Assembly (NCBI GenBank): GCA_036345935.2
Contig: JADWOT020000003.1
Span: forward strand, 12,374,524-12,438,523
Reading direction: 5' to 3'
DNA from: Taenia hydatigena
Lineage: Eukaryota > Platyhelminthes > Cestoda > Cyclophyllidea > Taeniidae
Length of the DNA stretch: 64,000 nt
Made by a program: the position numbers and the translations under genes
Shown: positions 1 to 10,827 of the stretch, piece after piece
How positions within the stretch are numbered: the stretch's first letter is position 1
How the letters are laid out: the number at the start of each line of letters is the position of its first letter
The notes under the pieces: model-generated
What the model saw: the letters and a program-made list of their open reading frames with translations, nothing else
What the model was told of the DNA's origin: nothing
Databases searched by the model: none

Positions 1-1
1 A

Positions 2-2808
2 TCAGCCACTCTACTAGTCTCTGCACATAAGGTGCTCCTTATAGCTTCCGTGATCGGATGTCGGGGCAACGTAAGGTAATGAGTAGAATTAAACCTGAAA
101 ATTCTTATCATATCATGCAGACAACAACCTCGCTTTGTAGAAATGCCATCAACTGCTAAAATATTTGTTTCTGGCAGGGGCTGGTACACAACTTCTCTAG
201 ATCAACCTTCTCCCTTTCCAGTTTGCAGTCCGTCGTGCTGAATCTGATTATGAGAATAGCATAAATGAAGACTCAGAAGACCACCTGGACCGGGCAGAAT
301 GCATAGTGGATGCGGAGGGCTTTTTCCACACAGCGATGTTTGTAACCTCTCCACAATTCCACAACTTTACTCTCTTACTTGCATTACCGTGATGGGCAAC
401 TTCCACTCGATGTGACGATTGACGTCCACGAACTTCGAAGTCTCAGCTGCGTATCGCTTCTAGCCACAATTGACTTTTCTGACTCCAACAGCGTTCCCGC
501 GCTATGGCGTGCAAGAACAAACTTTCCTTCCACATTCGACTGCAACATGCAGGAGGGCCATGGTTTTGGCTTAGCAAATGTCCTTCGGCACAGTTATTAC
601 AAACGTTTAATAACTACATTAAGTACCCTTGGTTTTCCATGATTTTTACAAAAGGAGTTGAGGCACATTGAGAGCGTTTTAATGTCCTGCCTAGCGTCCT
701 CCTCACCTCAAACCAGTGTGTAACCACATGCCATTTATTAACTAGCAGCAACAAGCTTTGGGGTCTGGAGTGTACGTCTAACTAGTTAAACGCACAGTTA
801 AACGCTCTGTCAGCCCATCATAATATACGCTACAAAAATATTATTTGAAGATGAATAGAACTTCGACGATTGCAATGCCCCAAGCTATGAGTAATTTTGC
901 TTGAATGGCAAAAAAGCCGACAACTCTCAAATCGTTTATTCGTATTCTTGGCTTTTGAAATATTGCGATTGCCTGTCGAAAGAGACACGACAAGAGTCCA
1001 TGGGGTGAACTGGACCACGCACTCCATCATTACCCCCTCGCAGAGCTTCGTGAGAAGATTTTGGAGAAAGGGGATCATTGGCATAAGATGCAAGCGACTC
1101 TCGGTGTTACTCTGACTCCTGATTATCAGAGTAATAGTGGTAACCATAGCATTATCAGCTCACGTGATCAAAATGCGAATGCAAGCGCGCATGTATGTTT
1201 GAGTGAGCAGGCAAGTAAATTGGCACTCGGATGGGCGTGAATTTGTTGGTTGAAGTCAGAGCATACGCGCTCCATTTATCAACTGAAGAAGCACTAAGGT
1301 CTGTTCTACAAATCGATGTGGAGCAAATGTCTTAATAATGACTTACATGGCGCGTATTTGGTGTTCTCTCAGATGATTGGTCATTTGAGGTGGCTTCTCA
1401 CCTGACTGGTCAAAATTCGTCTTGTTAGAACAGAGGTCAAATCTACCGGTTGTGCGTCATCAAATCTTCAGTTTTGGGAAGCTGAAATGAGAGGTAGGAT
1501 TTCTTTCGATGCTCGGCTTTATAAATAATAATTTAAAGTATGACGGTGGCATCAAGCATTACATAATAAGCTTATTTTAATTAGAATTCAAAAGCCTTGA
1601 TGTCATTGTTAGGTTCGTATTCGAATTCTGGCCCGTATTTCTCCACGCGTCAATCTAGAGAAATATGTAATCAATCGCAAACTCATCTACCACCCATTCA
1701 GCAACAATACAACCAGGAGTCCAATTTCATCGGCTCGGCGACAGACAGTGCATTAATTTCGCCAAATCAATACGCCTTTGAATGCGCAGGCAGAAATACA
1801 TTACATAGTGTCTCCCCGACAGGGCCGCCTTTGCCATGGTTGATGCAAAGTCGGAATCCCAGCAACGACGGTCCACAGTGGGCCAGTAGTACCTCAAACT
1901 TCCCACCGATGTGCATCGCACCTAGCGGTCACGGATGTCTCGACATCAGGACGACTCAGGTTGATGGTAAGTGTTAATGTAGATTCACGTCGACTTCGCT
2001 TCCAGCCTCCTTTACCATGTCTCAACCCCGTGAACTCAGCACATCCGGACAATTGTCTACAACACAGCAGTTCCGTGGTGATACTCCAGGATGTCCTGTA
2101 AGTGGGTCATAGCTATTGTCCTTAACTTTTTAGAGGACGCTATTATATTTGCATTAACAAAGAACCAGTTTTGAAAACGGAACGATTGCCATTACACTAA
2201 ACCATTACTCTTGACAACATGATTGGAAATCGCTTCGCCTCGCAGTAACCAGTTTTAAAGGGATAACCAATTTTGTCCCCACTCGATTACTTGGATCAGA
2301 TTAATGACTCTGTTACCATTGGCACTAGCAAGTGTTAAGATGCTTACATGCCTGAATTGCTGTTGACCCAGTATCCATTTCTTCTTGTTGCTACAGCTCA
2401 GATTTAGAACTTCGAGCAGAAGCATCGAAGATCAGGGGAATAAATTAACGGAAATTTCGCCAAGTGGTGTCGGTGTCGCATACTCATATGGTATGTTATT
2501 CCTATCCAGGCTTTAATAAACGAGTTTAATTTTGCGTTTTAACTTCAAATGGTAAGCTGCTAGTTGCATCTCTACACATTTTCTCCTGACTACTTCGTCT
2601 AGATGATGCAGGATTGTCGAATTCTGCGACGGAAGCTTGCCTAGTGACTCAAATGGCTCCACCGCCACAACCATTTGCTAACCATACCACCAATGTCATC
2701 ACCAATCCGCGATGGTCTTCTGACACCCTCACAGATCTGATTTCGCTCAATACTCCCGAATTCGAGCGACTGCTAAATAGTCTTTGCGACAGCTATCTAG
2801 AATTTTAA
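2..2808 (+). CDS. 3' part of a multi-exon gene, unknown family, Ser/Pro/Gln/Asn-rich product
   Basis: Seven exons fit together: 2-70, 222-341, 983-1192, 1585-1966, 2006-2097, 2397-2490 and 2603-2808, where the TAA ends the gene. All junction phases agree (0,0,0,1,0,1) and there is no internal stop, giving roughly 390 residues that enter from outside the window. The last four exons are the most secure, with donors GTAAGT, GTAAGT and GTATGT and acceptors TTCCAG, CTACAG and GTCTAG. The acceptor at 982 is weak, and the exon ending at 1192 could instead use a GC donor at 1211 in the same phase. Exon 3 is charged (SPWGELDHALHHYPLAELRE). The remainder is low in charge and rich in Ser, Pro, Gln and Asn, like the activation region of a transcription regulator, and it ends LNSLCDSYLEF. 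No domain was recognised; a regulatory role is inferred from composition only. Confidence 0.55.
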
Positions 2809-2909
2809 GTATATGTAATTGTTCATCAAATAAGACGGTTCAGATAACCCACGTGACTATCGATTGTTACATGCTTGCACACTGTTTGAGAGCGTGCTTA
2901 TCAAAGCAG

Positions 2910-2916
2910 TATAAAT
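2910..2916 (+). promoter_or_regulatory. TATA box of the gene starting at 2989
   Basis: TATAAAT lies 79 bases upstream of the first in-frame ATG and about 100 bases after the stop codon of the preceding gene. The spacing fits a transcription start near 2940 and a short leader. Confidence 0.35.
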
Positions 2917-2988
2917 GGTGAGCAAATGGTTGTCCCATTTAGTTTTCTCCGCTGCAGGCAATTGCATTCTAGCTCTTTTTTCACGGTT

Positions 2989-3808
2989 ATGTCAAGCAGA
3001 AAATACGGATTGGAGTACCACCCTGCTCCACCTCCTCCATATCCAAGTAAAGATTCGGTTACACTCTAATTAATTGGATTTCACGCTGCCTTCACGTTTT
3101 TATGCTTGAGTACAAACAACTCAGCTTGATGATTCATTCGAGGTTGGCAAAAAGCATGCACCCACATCTCGGGTGTGGTTGTTTTAGTCCCCCTACGGAT
3201 AGCCCCATTAAATGACCTTACGCAATCGTCGTCACGGCATGGTGATGACCTGAATTCAACCTCGATTCGATGAGGCAGACTGCCACCAATGTTCGCAATT
3301 GATGCACCATAAAATTTTATCCCGGACATGCTATGTGATTAAGGTAGACTTCTCCTAAATGAAAGTTTTGGAGAACAAGTGGAAGGGGATATGTCGACAC
3401 AAAAACTACAGTTGTAGGTTTAGCGCATACCAACTTAATCTCGACTTTTATTCCCTTGGATTGGGTGCAGTGGTTGGGTAGGGATGCTCCTTATTATTGA
3501 AGTGGTGGTGGTGCTTCATTCTCCCCTGAAAGGTGCATTTAGGCAAGCATAACTGTGAATTTGCAACTTCAAAAAACATTCAGATCTTAAATAAGCATGA
3601 GGTTGCATACATAATCAATGATTGAGTGGGATTTTACTCTGAAATATCAGCACACTTAACATGCTTACACTATGTTCCATACGATCCACTAGTGACGAGC
3701 AAGGTGAACACGGGACTAAGCAAGGATAGTAGCAGTGGTTTATTGAGAAAGTACGATCTTATTTCAAAACAGGCTTTGGTTCAGGCATCCTGGTCTAAAG
3801 TCATTACC
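2989..3808 (+). CDS. first two exons of a possible globin-like gene
   Basis: Exon 1 (2989-3046) starts with ATG and encodes a 19-residue leader with a proline run (HPAPPPPYP). It ends at GTAAAG in phase 1. Exon 2 (3693-3808) follows the acceptor GATCCACTAG, restores the frame and ends at a strong GTAAGT donor in phase 0. Its last residues, LISKQALVQASWSKV, resemble the A helix of metazoan globins, which typically has a pattern like L-x-x-x-Q-x-x-L-V-x-x-S-W. The rest of the globin fold, with the haem-binding histidines, was not found with confidence. The product may instead be unrelated with a chance match; a single helix is weak evidence. The gene lies head-to-tail with the one ending at 2808. 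Confidence 0.35.
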
Positions 3809-3871
3809 GTAAGTCATATATTTGCCCGCTCAGTTAGATTGAGAGTACGACGTGTGCCCAAAACACACTGA

Positions 3872-5519
3872 GCTTCACCTCTTACACACATACGAACGAC
3901 CAGATATACAAGGCGAAATATATGTATGTAAACTGCCAAATTACTGAGAACTTAGTAAACCCACGAATTTGTTAGTAAATTTACTAAACTACTCGGTTTT
4001 CTAAATTACGCCGTGAGTGTAATGCAACTTGCTTTGCTCAAAGACACGCTCCCGTGTAATGTATCACTCTTGGTTCTCTGCGTCTGAGTCAAATTTAATA
4101 ATCGCTTAGAGACGGTTTTTGTGTGGCATAGTTGCACCAGTGTTATGCCTTCGTTCGTTTTCAAGGAAGTCTCGGCTCGTTACAATCTCAATATCACACT
4201 TAGGGGAAGGTACTTATTTGACCTATGCACCTCTTTTGGCCTCGAAACCAGAAAAGTACTTTGCAATGGAACTTTGAGTCCTTAATAACATGTGCAGAAT
4301 GAATGGTTTGCAATCATTTTGAATTTAGTATCTAGCATGTGCAGTAGTGTAGCATTTGATCAAACTGTTGGCGCACGCATCACTTGACCAATCAACAGCA
4401 TTCGCTGCAACGCGAAGCAAATGAGTTGTCTCTTACTACTTAAGAATTAAAGCAGAACAGGATCTGTGTGTTTTCAGTTGCTCTAAAAGCCAGAAATTCT
4501 ACCATCGGTGGCTCAAAATAAAAGCATTATTTGTTAAAAGTGGATAAAAACGGTCTTTGAGGAAAAGCGATATCAGTTGAAACTGGATTCAGTAATTAGT
4601 AGTAGCTAAAGCATTTACCTCTTCCTTAAATATGAAACCATTAAGACTTAGCGTGTGCTAAGTGCGAATACGCGATTTCTACTTTGTGAGTATCAGAAAT
4701 AGGCCCTACTGAATAACTAAGGGCAGTAAAAATGATTTATTCGAGACGTGTCGAGCCAGCAATGATCTCTGTGAACTAACTAGGCCATCCACTCAAAAGG
4801 ATTGGCGTAGAGCTTCATAAGACATCTAATGCATCCACTAACTAAGTGAATACAGTTTCAGGATAACATGCTATTTTAACTAGAACGAATAATTTTATAT
4901 TGTCGTACTAAACGGCACATTAAAGACTGTTCTACAGTTCCTAATTAGTCCTTGCCTTTTCAAATAGTTACTACAGTACTTCAAAAGTTAAGCCTAATTA
5001 AGATGATCGTTAAGGAATCGCAATTGAATAACATTTCTTTTTTGGTTGCAACTGATAGTGATTGAGAAAGAGAAATAGGGAATCTGGGATATTGGATACA
5101 CTTCTGGAATAATTTCGAGAGTGTTAGAAATTAACGATTATCAGTTGATTTGGAAAACTAGTCTGCAACGTAGCTCGAGGCCATAATTCGAAGCTGCTTT
5201 GCAATTAGATTAAGCACGATGGTTAACCCACATTGGGCATAACATCGCCTTGACATTATGACAAATGCAATAAAATACCGTAATAGTTTCGATACCCTTA
5301 ATTATACTCATCGGCATGCCTAAAATCATATAATCCATGTCATCGACTACCAGCTGTTCTGTCTTATGATACATTATTGAATCTTAAAAAGACATTCAGA
5401 CACAATAGTGTGGCAGGAATCTCTATTTTTTAATAAGCAGATGGGAAGTTGAAAAAGAGACATGATTCACCTTGGATGATAAGTGTGCAACACTAAAGCG
5501 ATCCACCCTAATCATTTAG
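3872..5519. other. no gene seen
   Basis: AT-rich sequence with no open frame above about 60 codons and no recognised motif. If the gene starting at 2989 continues, this is part of its second intron. Confidence 0.5.
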
Positions 5520-5723
5520 TTGCACACTCTCCGCCAAATGTTCATGCCAATTATGCAGACTACTCTGTCTATACTAGTCGTTGATTTATACATCCGATGC
5601 TATTTTGTGCAACGGATTTTCAGTTTTGACTTGCGGATGGAAGTCGGCATTAGCATCGCAACTGTCATCGGCCAAAATGAGTTAATGATGGGTTTTGAGG
5701 AAGCGCTTAGTGACGAAGAGTAG
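5520..5723 (+). CDS. candidate terminal exon, hydrophobic then acidic
   Basis: After the acceptor CATTTAG, 67 codons run open to a TAG. The start phase is 0, matching the donor at 3808, so this could be the next exon of the gene starting at 2989. A hydrophobic stretch (LSILVVDLYI) is followed by an acidic end (EEALSDEE). It does not obviously complete a globin fold, and no family is recognised. Confidence 0.2.
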   Translation: MHTLRQMFMPIMQTTLSILVVDLYIRCYFVQRIFSFDLRMEVGISIATVIGQNELMMGFEEALSDEE

Positions 5724-7697
5724 AATCATCCATTTATCTTGTTGGTGTGCACAAATACCATAATCTAACAAGCCTTGACACCAAACATCTGACTCATTTG
5801 AAGTTAGGATGCTCGCTGCAATAGATGGTGGACCTGGTAGGTGAAATTTAAGGATCAAAGTGATGATACCCCATAAAATAACAAAACTAAGATTTTTTCC
5901 TATTGCCGCTTTGCCTTAGGTGTTACCGGGCCTTATGTCAGATGTCTCAGAACCCAATACGTACTCTTTCTTGCCGATTTGCAAAATCTTTCAGGAAATG
6001 ACAAAAATACGTTGAGGATCATAAAACTGCTCATTGGTTTGTTCCCCTTTCGGTCGTATCCTGTATTAGAACCACTAATCCTTCCGAGAGTTTCGTTCCT
6101 TACCATTCACGTGTCACATTGCCACATAGCTATACTTTGTTTGCAGTGCCAAATGTCAAATGCTTAATTTTGATAAAACTTGAAATGGATCGCTAGGTAT
6201 CATTAATTGCCGATACAGATTTATTGATATTTAGTGTGGTTGGAGATGCAAATGCAGCACAAGAATGAGGAACTGTTGCTGTAGCCGCTTAGATGTAGTC
6301 GTGATGAGAATTGACGTATTGTAAAATAATGCATTTTAGAAGAATTTGCTGTGTCGGGAGAAGCAATTTGAGGATAATCGTTGCTTATGGGTCGGAGGAG
6401 CCTGGAGGAGGTAGTTTGCGCCAAGTTATCTGGAGGTGATGTTGCCGGTGACGTCATTGGTGGCTGGAATTATTTAGGCGGTGATGTTATCGATAATATT
6501 GTCTAGAGATAGGCTAGGGTGATTGCAATGATGCTCTATGGAATGCAACTTCCGCATTCGCATTTGCGTGGGCATGTGCTGTTGCGTTTGACGCTCATTA
6601 AATAGGTCGATAAGTAAGTAGGTAAGAGACGCAATGTAAGGTGAATGGAATGAGGAGAAAAGGCAGATCAGGCTGGAGTGCGATCATATGCTGTGGTTAG
6701 GGGATGTCACGTGTCACGTGCTTACGCCATTACTGACGCATTTGTTTAGTAGGTGGGGTGAACGCACACAAATATCATCACGGAGAGCGAGTGCCGTTGG
6801 AGTCAATCCGGCGTCATTTGATGCACATTTGCACTGGTGGTAGTGAAAGCGTCGTCTGCTTGTAGTAAACCCAAAAATGTAAAGTGTTGGGCGTTCTCGT
6901 GGTAATGAATACAACTGCAGACCATTATCCTCTACCAAAGACAACCGCACTGAATGATGAAGCTGTTATAATTGAAGACTGGTATTTATTCTATTTGGGA
7001 GTATTTTAAGTACTATGCTTCAGAGTTAACTACAGAGACAGCTTTTTGCCCACAGTTGCCGCTCTGCGAACGATTTCAAGGACATTGTATATCAATTGGA
7101 CAGTCACGTCAACCGATAAACGGCAAACTGGAACCTACTATAAGTCATGACATCAAAAAGACGTTCAAATTCACGAAAATACTTTAATGGATTCAGTATT
7201 CAGACCCATAGAGGAACGGTCCAGCAACAAGCGTCGTTGTTACATTGTGTTGCATTCTTAAAAACATTTTGCTAACAGCGATCCTCGTGGTCTGATGCGC
7301 AACGCTCCGTCGCGCATACTGTGCAACAATCACACAGTCGTTCCTATTTTTCCGCAAAGCGAGATGGTAACTACTTTCCAGATTGGTCGCTTTCTCCATT
7401 CGCTTATACCAGGTCATCTTCAGCATCTGACGGAGAGTAACCTAAGGAGAGGAAATACCCAGGCATCGAGGAAACCTTACTGGCACTGGCGCAAACGAGG
7501 ACTTAAATTAGAATTTGAGAGAACCAACCTATTCGTTTACATTTGTGTTTTGTCAGCTTGATACCTAATTACTATATATCATCAAGACTCCTTCAGTTTC
7601 AGTGAAATTCAATTACAATGTCAAAGAATCAGGCTATTCGCAGGCAAATAAGCAGTCAAAGAAACTAGCTGTTTGCGACCTTGCTTACATTTTCCAG
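5724..7697. other. no convincing gene
   Basis: A coding-like stretch follows a fair acceptor at about 5920 (open to about 6165), and another follows CTAACAG at about 7281 (open to 7561). Neither has a partner exon in matching phase or a recognisable motif. The rest looks non-coding. Confidence 0.35.
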
Positions 7698-8018
7698 GAC
7701 ATATTTTCCATGACTCTCCAAAGAGCCTTTAAATGCCATCACCAACCCTTCGAAAAGCACGACCAATCCTCCGTTGGAAGCGACTCCATCCAGCTGGCAC
7801 AAAGACATCCCCACCTACCAGATTCATCGGATTTGTTAATTGGTGTCCCTTGCTCTGCATCTTATTTACCATCTCCCTTCGCATCGATTACTCCCTCACC
7901 ATATAAAATGCCAGACATCTTAAGCAGGTCCGTCTTTGATTTCCTTGCAGTCTTGCTACCTGGCACCACTGCTAAAGAGGCGCAATATAAAGCGAACCAA
8001 GTAGGAAAAGAAAGATAA
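7698..8018 (+). CDS. candidate terminal exon, Pro/Ser-rich C-terminus
   Basis: A strong acceptor (TTACATTTTCCAG) opens 106 codons ending in TAA. The product has a His/Gln-rich part, then a Pro/Ser-rich stretch (SYLPSPFASITPSPYK) and a basic end (KANQVGKER). The family is not recognised. It is the best coding candidate between 6 and 9 kb on this strand. No partner exon was identified. Confidence 0.35.
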   Translation, partial: DIFSMTLQRAFKCHHQPFEKHDQSSVGSDSIQLAQRHPHLPDSSDLLIGVPCSASYLPSPFASITPSPYKMPDILSRSVFDFLAVLLPGTTAKEAQYKANQVGKER

Positions 8019-8782
8019 ATAGGCTCGACCGAGCCTGAGCATGATGCGTGCCACCTGCATTACGTGCCTGTTTTCCTAGTAATGCGCTCGCGTAACTTCC
8101 CGAAGCCAATGCTTACTACGAGTAGGCGATAATATGCGTGAACTGCATCAGATACACAATACTGTGCAAATAGATTCATCAGAAAGCTAATCAAAACACC
8201 ATGTTCCTAATCTCGAAGTCAAAAGTCAAGGATATTATCTATTATCTGCAAGCGCTTTGAAAAACATCAGGTTTTTCGGCATTATGCGAATGATTACAAA
8301 GCTTCCTGTTACCAACAATGATTGCCGAGTTCTGGAGCCCTAGAATGCTAAAAATCTTCAACAGGACCTGATATAAGGCGTCCCTGCTAAAACTGTGGCA
8401 AACATACCCACCTGCGCAATATCGGTCGTGAACAGAGATGTAAGCAAGGTAGGAAAATCATTTGCTTCATTACAGACGGCACCCACAACTGTATCAGTGT
8501 AAAATCGAATACTGTGCCTTTAGCAATGCGAAATGCATCATACAAGGAAATCGTGCAATGTGGTATTCTAAATCGCGGGCTTTGCTCATTGATTCCTAGA
8601 CCGTTTCGCTGGAGCAGTTAATGTAGAACAAGCATCCCTCCTTTGAACTAAGACGTACACTATTGTTCTTGTAATAAGCGCTGAACCAAGGGAGTTGCAA
8701 AATTTAATGCGACATCGAAATGCGCTTACTGCCAAACAGCGATTTGGCTACGGCAAGATCTGACAAAAGATTTTCTGCAGTA
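8019..8782. other. no gene seen
   Basis: No open frame of note and no recognised repeat between the Pro/Ser-rich exon and the minus-strand ORF at 8783. Confidence 0.4.
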
Positions 8783-9124
8783 CTACTCATGGCGTAGGGC
8801 ACCATTGGAATTAGTCGTCATTTCAGGACTATGAGGATTTATCGTTATAACCTTACGGTTAGTGTCTAGGTGAAAGAGTAAGGAAAGTATTTGAACCTGG
8901 GTGGATATTATACTCTCAGCTGCCATAGTTACCATGTCAATGGCATGCCCACATGTGAATAGACTCTGGTCGGATTTGTTTTTTTCAAATCGAGGCAATC
9001 TTAAGTCTTTCAGGTGTCTTCGGAAGTAACCGGACCCTGTACTGTTTTGTCGTTTCGCATAAATGTTCGCATCTGTTTTTCTTTTGCAAGATGGGATATT
9101 CAGCAGGGCGCGCATTTCATCCAT
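8783..9124 (-). CDS. hypothetical ORF, 113 codons
   Basis: A full frame from ATG to TAG, basic in its first half (SCKRKTDANIYAKRQ) and hydrophobic in the middle. No domain, signal peptide or neighbour relation was recognised. A GT near the middle (after STQ) could be a donor, in which case only the first 75 or so codons are exonic. Chance openness is possible. Confidence 0.25.
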   Translation of the reverse strand: MDEMRALLNIPSCKRKTDANIYAKRQNSTGSGYFRRHLKDLRLPRFEKNKSDQSLFTCGHAIDMVTMAAESIISTQVQILSLLFHLDTNRKVITINPHSPEMTTNSNGALRHE

Positions 9125-9521
9125 TCACATGGTAATGGTTTTACATTTATCTGCACCTTGGCACCTTCGGATAAGTGAAATGGAACAATTTGACTTGCAG
9201 TAGTAACGAATAATTTGCTTGAATTAATAAGGAGACTCGCTAGTTTAAAAATTGATTTAAATTTTCATTTATTTGCAAGGTCTACAACCTAGTAGGGCAT
9301 GTTGAGACTGTCATCAATGCGAAGGTGTCTAAATAATCAGATCGTTTTTAGTTTTATATCTGCTATCCATGACAATCGTAATACATCGTTAAAGCCACTC
9401 ACTGGTATAAACAATGATGTTAGAAAGTTAAGCGAATGCCCGGTAAAGCATACAAATACGTAGCGTAGGTAGTGTACATCATGTGCCTACACGGTCGCCG
9501 CTAATACTACCAAAGCACAGC

Positions 9522-9737
9522 ATGCTATCGCGCTCGAGTCTGGTCTGCCTCCTCCTCCTCCTTGTGTTCGCCTTCCATCAAGTGTCCCCTATTGTAATGC
9601 CAGACGGCAAGACTGCGCGGAAAGTAGAAGCGGACTTGTTCGAGGCACCCGATCTTCAGGAGGATAAGATGTTGACTAAACTGGAGATAACTTTGTTGGT
9701 GGAAGATCCGATTAGGAATAAAAAAACCGTTTCTTAG
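9522..9737 (+). CDS. small secreted protein, 71 residues
   Basis: The ATG at 9522 is chosen because it directly precedes a textbook signal peptide: two basic or polar residues, a leucine-rich core (VCLLLLLVFAF) and a likely cleavage after HQVSP. A frame open further upstream would lack this arrangement. The mature part is about 48 residues, charged, without cysteines, and ends at TAG (9735-9737). It is probably exported, for example as a neuropeptide-like or tegument or gland secretory protein, but no family is recognised. It may be the first exon of a longer gene, because an in-frame GTGGAA at about 9699 could act as a donor. Confidence 0.45.
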   Translation: MLSRSSLVCLLLLLVFAFHQVSPIVMPDGKTARKVEADLFEAPDLQEDKMLTKLEITLLVEDPIRNKKTVS

Positions 9738-10261
9738 CCATCCAAGGCCAAGCAGAAATACGGTTGAAATCAGGGCAACAACACTCAGAAAGAGAGTCGA
9801 AATTGGGGATGCTGGTCACTGCCTTTGCTGCATCGCATTCCTTGTCTGTAAGGAAAGCGAAATCACAGCGAGGTGGAGATGAATAGTTGACGCAATATAA
9901 AAGCAACCGACCAGGTGAAAACAACTCACAACGGCGTACTAAATAGCAATCATAAACATCAGTTAAAATTAGGACGCAGTTATGTTTGCTTTCTTAACCG
10001 TAATTATCCCGAGCTAATGAGATTCCTCTGGCGCATACTATATATTCTTCGGTTTTTCTACCAAATTAGAGGGTCACATATGTGCGACGTGTTACTTAGC
10101 AATTTGTGGCGATAGCTATTGCACCAGATCTTACTTAACGACCAAACTCATGATTACAAGCGAAATGAGTAATCCTTATACGAGATTAGCTGTCTAGAGT
10201 AATTGGAATTATTTTTATTTTCTGAGTGGAAACACTCATCATATTTATAAAATTGTTGCAG

Positions 10262-10827
10262 TATACAGAGGTGTCACACGCATTAATAAGAGTTCTGGGA
10301 TGCTGTATTAGGCCTTCCATGGAGGCAAACTTTGATAATGATTGCGATATGGTTATGAAGGAAACTATTGGCTTCTTCAACTATGCGACAGGTCACCGAT
10401 GCTACGTAGTCTGCTACAGCAGGTGGTTGTGCACTCCAAACTCAAACAGAAGGCGACATTACGCATTTTTAACACGACTTAGCGCTGCAAATGCTAGTTT
10501 GAACCGATAGTGGCTTACGAAGAGATGTTTAGGCTGGCAAGGCACATTGATCATCTCTGTTTCAGTCTGCGCAACGCATTTTGTAATCCACTTCCGCTAT
10601 CGTTTGATTCCCTCAACTTCATGTCTTTTATTTCGATTGGGTGGCTACTTCGAGTCATTTATTATTGCTTCAGCATTCACCCTTCCCGTCGCTGCCTATC
10701 CTACTTGCACCATATGCAGATTCCATGTGTGTGTGTTTACCTGAAGAATCCGTTTCTAATTCGCCCAACTCTTTTAGACTTTGCGCACACCTTTTCACTG
10801 CAGCACTACTGACAGACTCGGAGATGG
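10262..10827 (+). CDS. two phase-matched internal exons, unknown gene
   Basis: Exon 10262-10391 follows ATTGTTGCAG, enters in phase 0 and leaves in phase 1 at CAG/GTCACC. Exon 10720-10827 follows CATATGCAG, enters in phase 1 and leaves in phase 1 at the good donor GG/GTACGT. Together they give about 79 residues without a stop, with scattered cysteines (GCC, CVC, LCAHLF). The phase match over a 328-nt intron supports a real gene, but neither flanking exons nor a family could be found. Longer frames overlapping the intron are likely shadows. Confidence 0.3.

Noticed and set aside
10262..10391. Globin E/F-helix exon of the gene at 2989
   Set aside because: HALIRVLG looked like an E-helix, but spacing to a proximal histidine fails once the donor at 10391 is used, and the distance is 6.5 kb.
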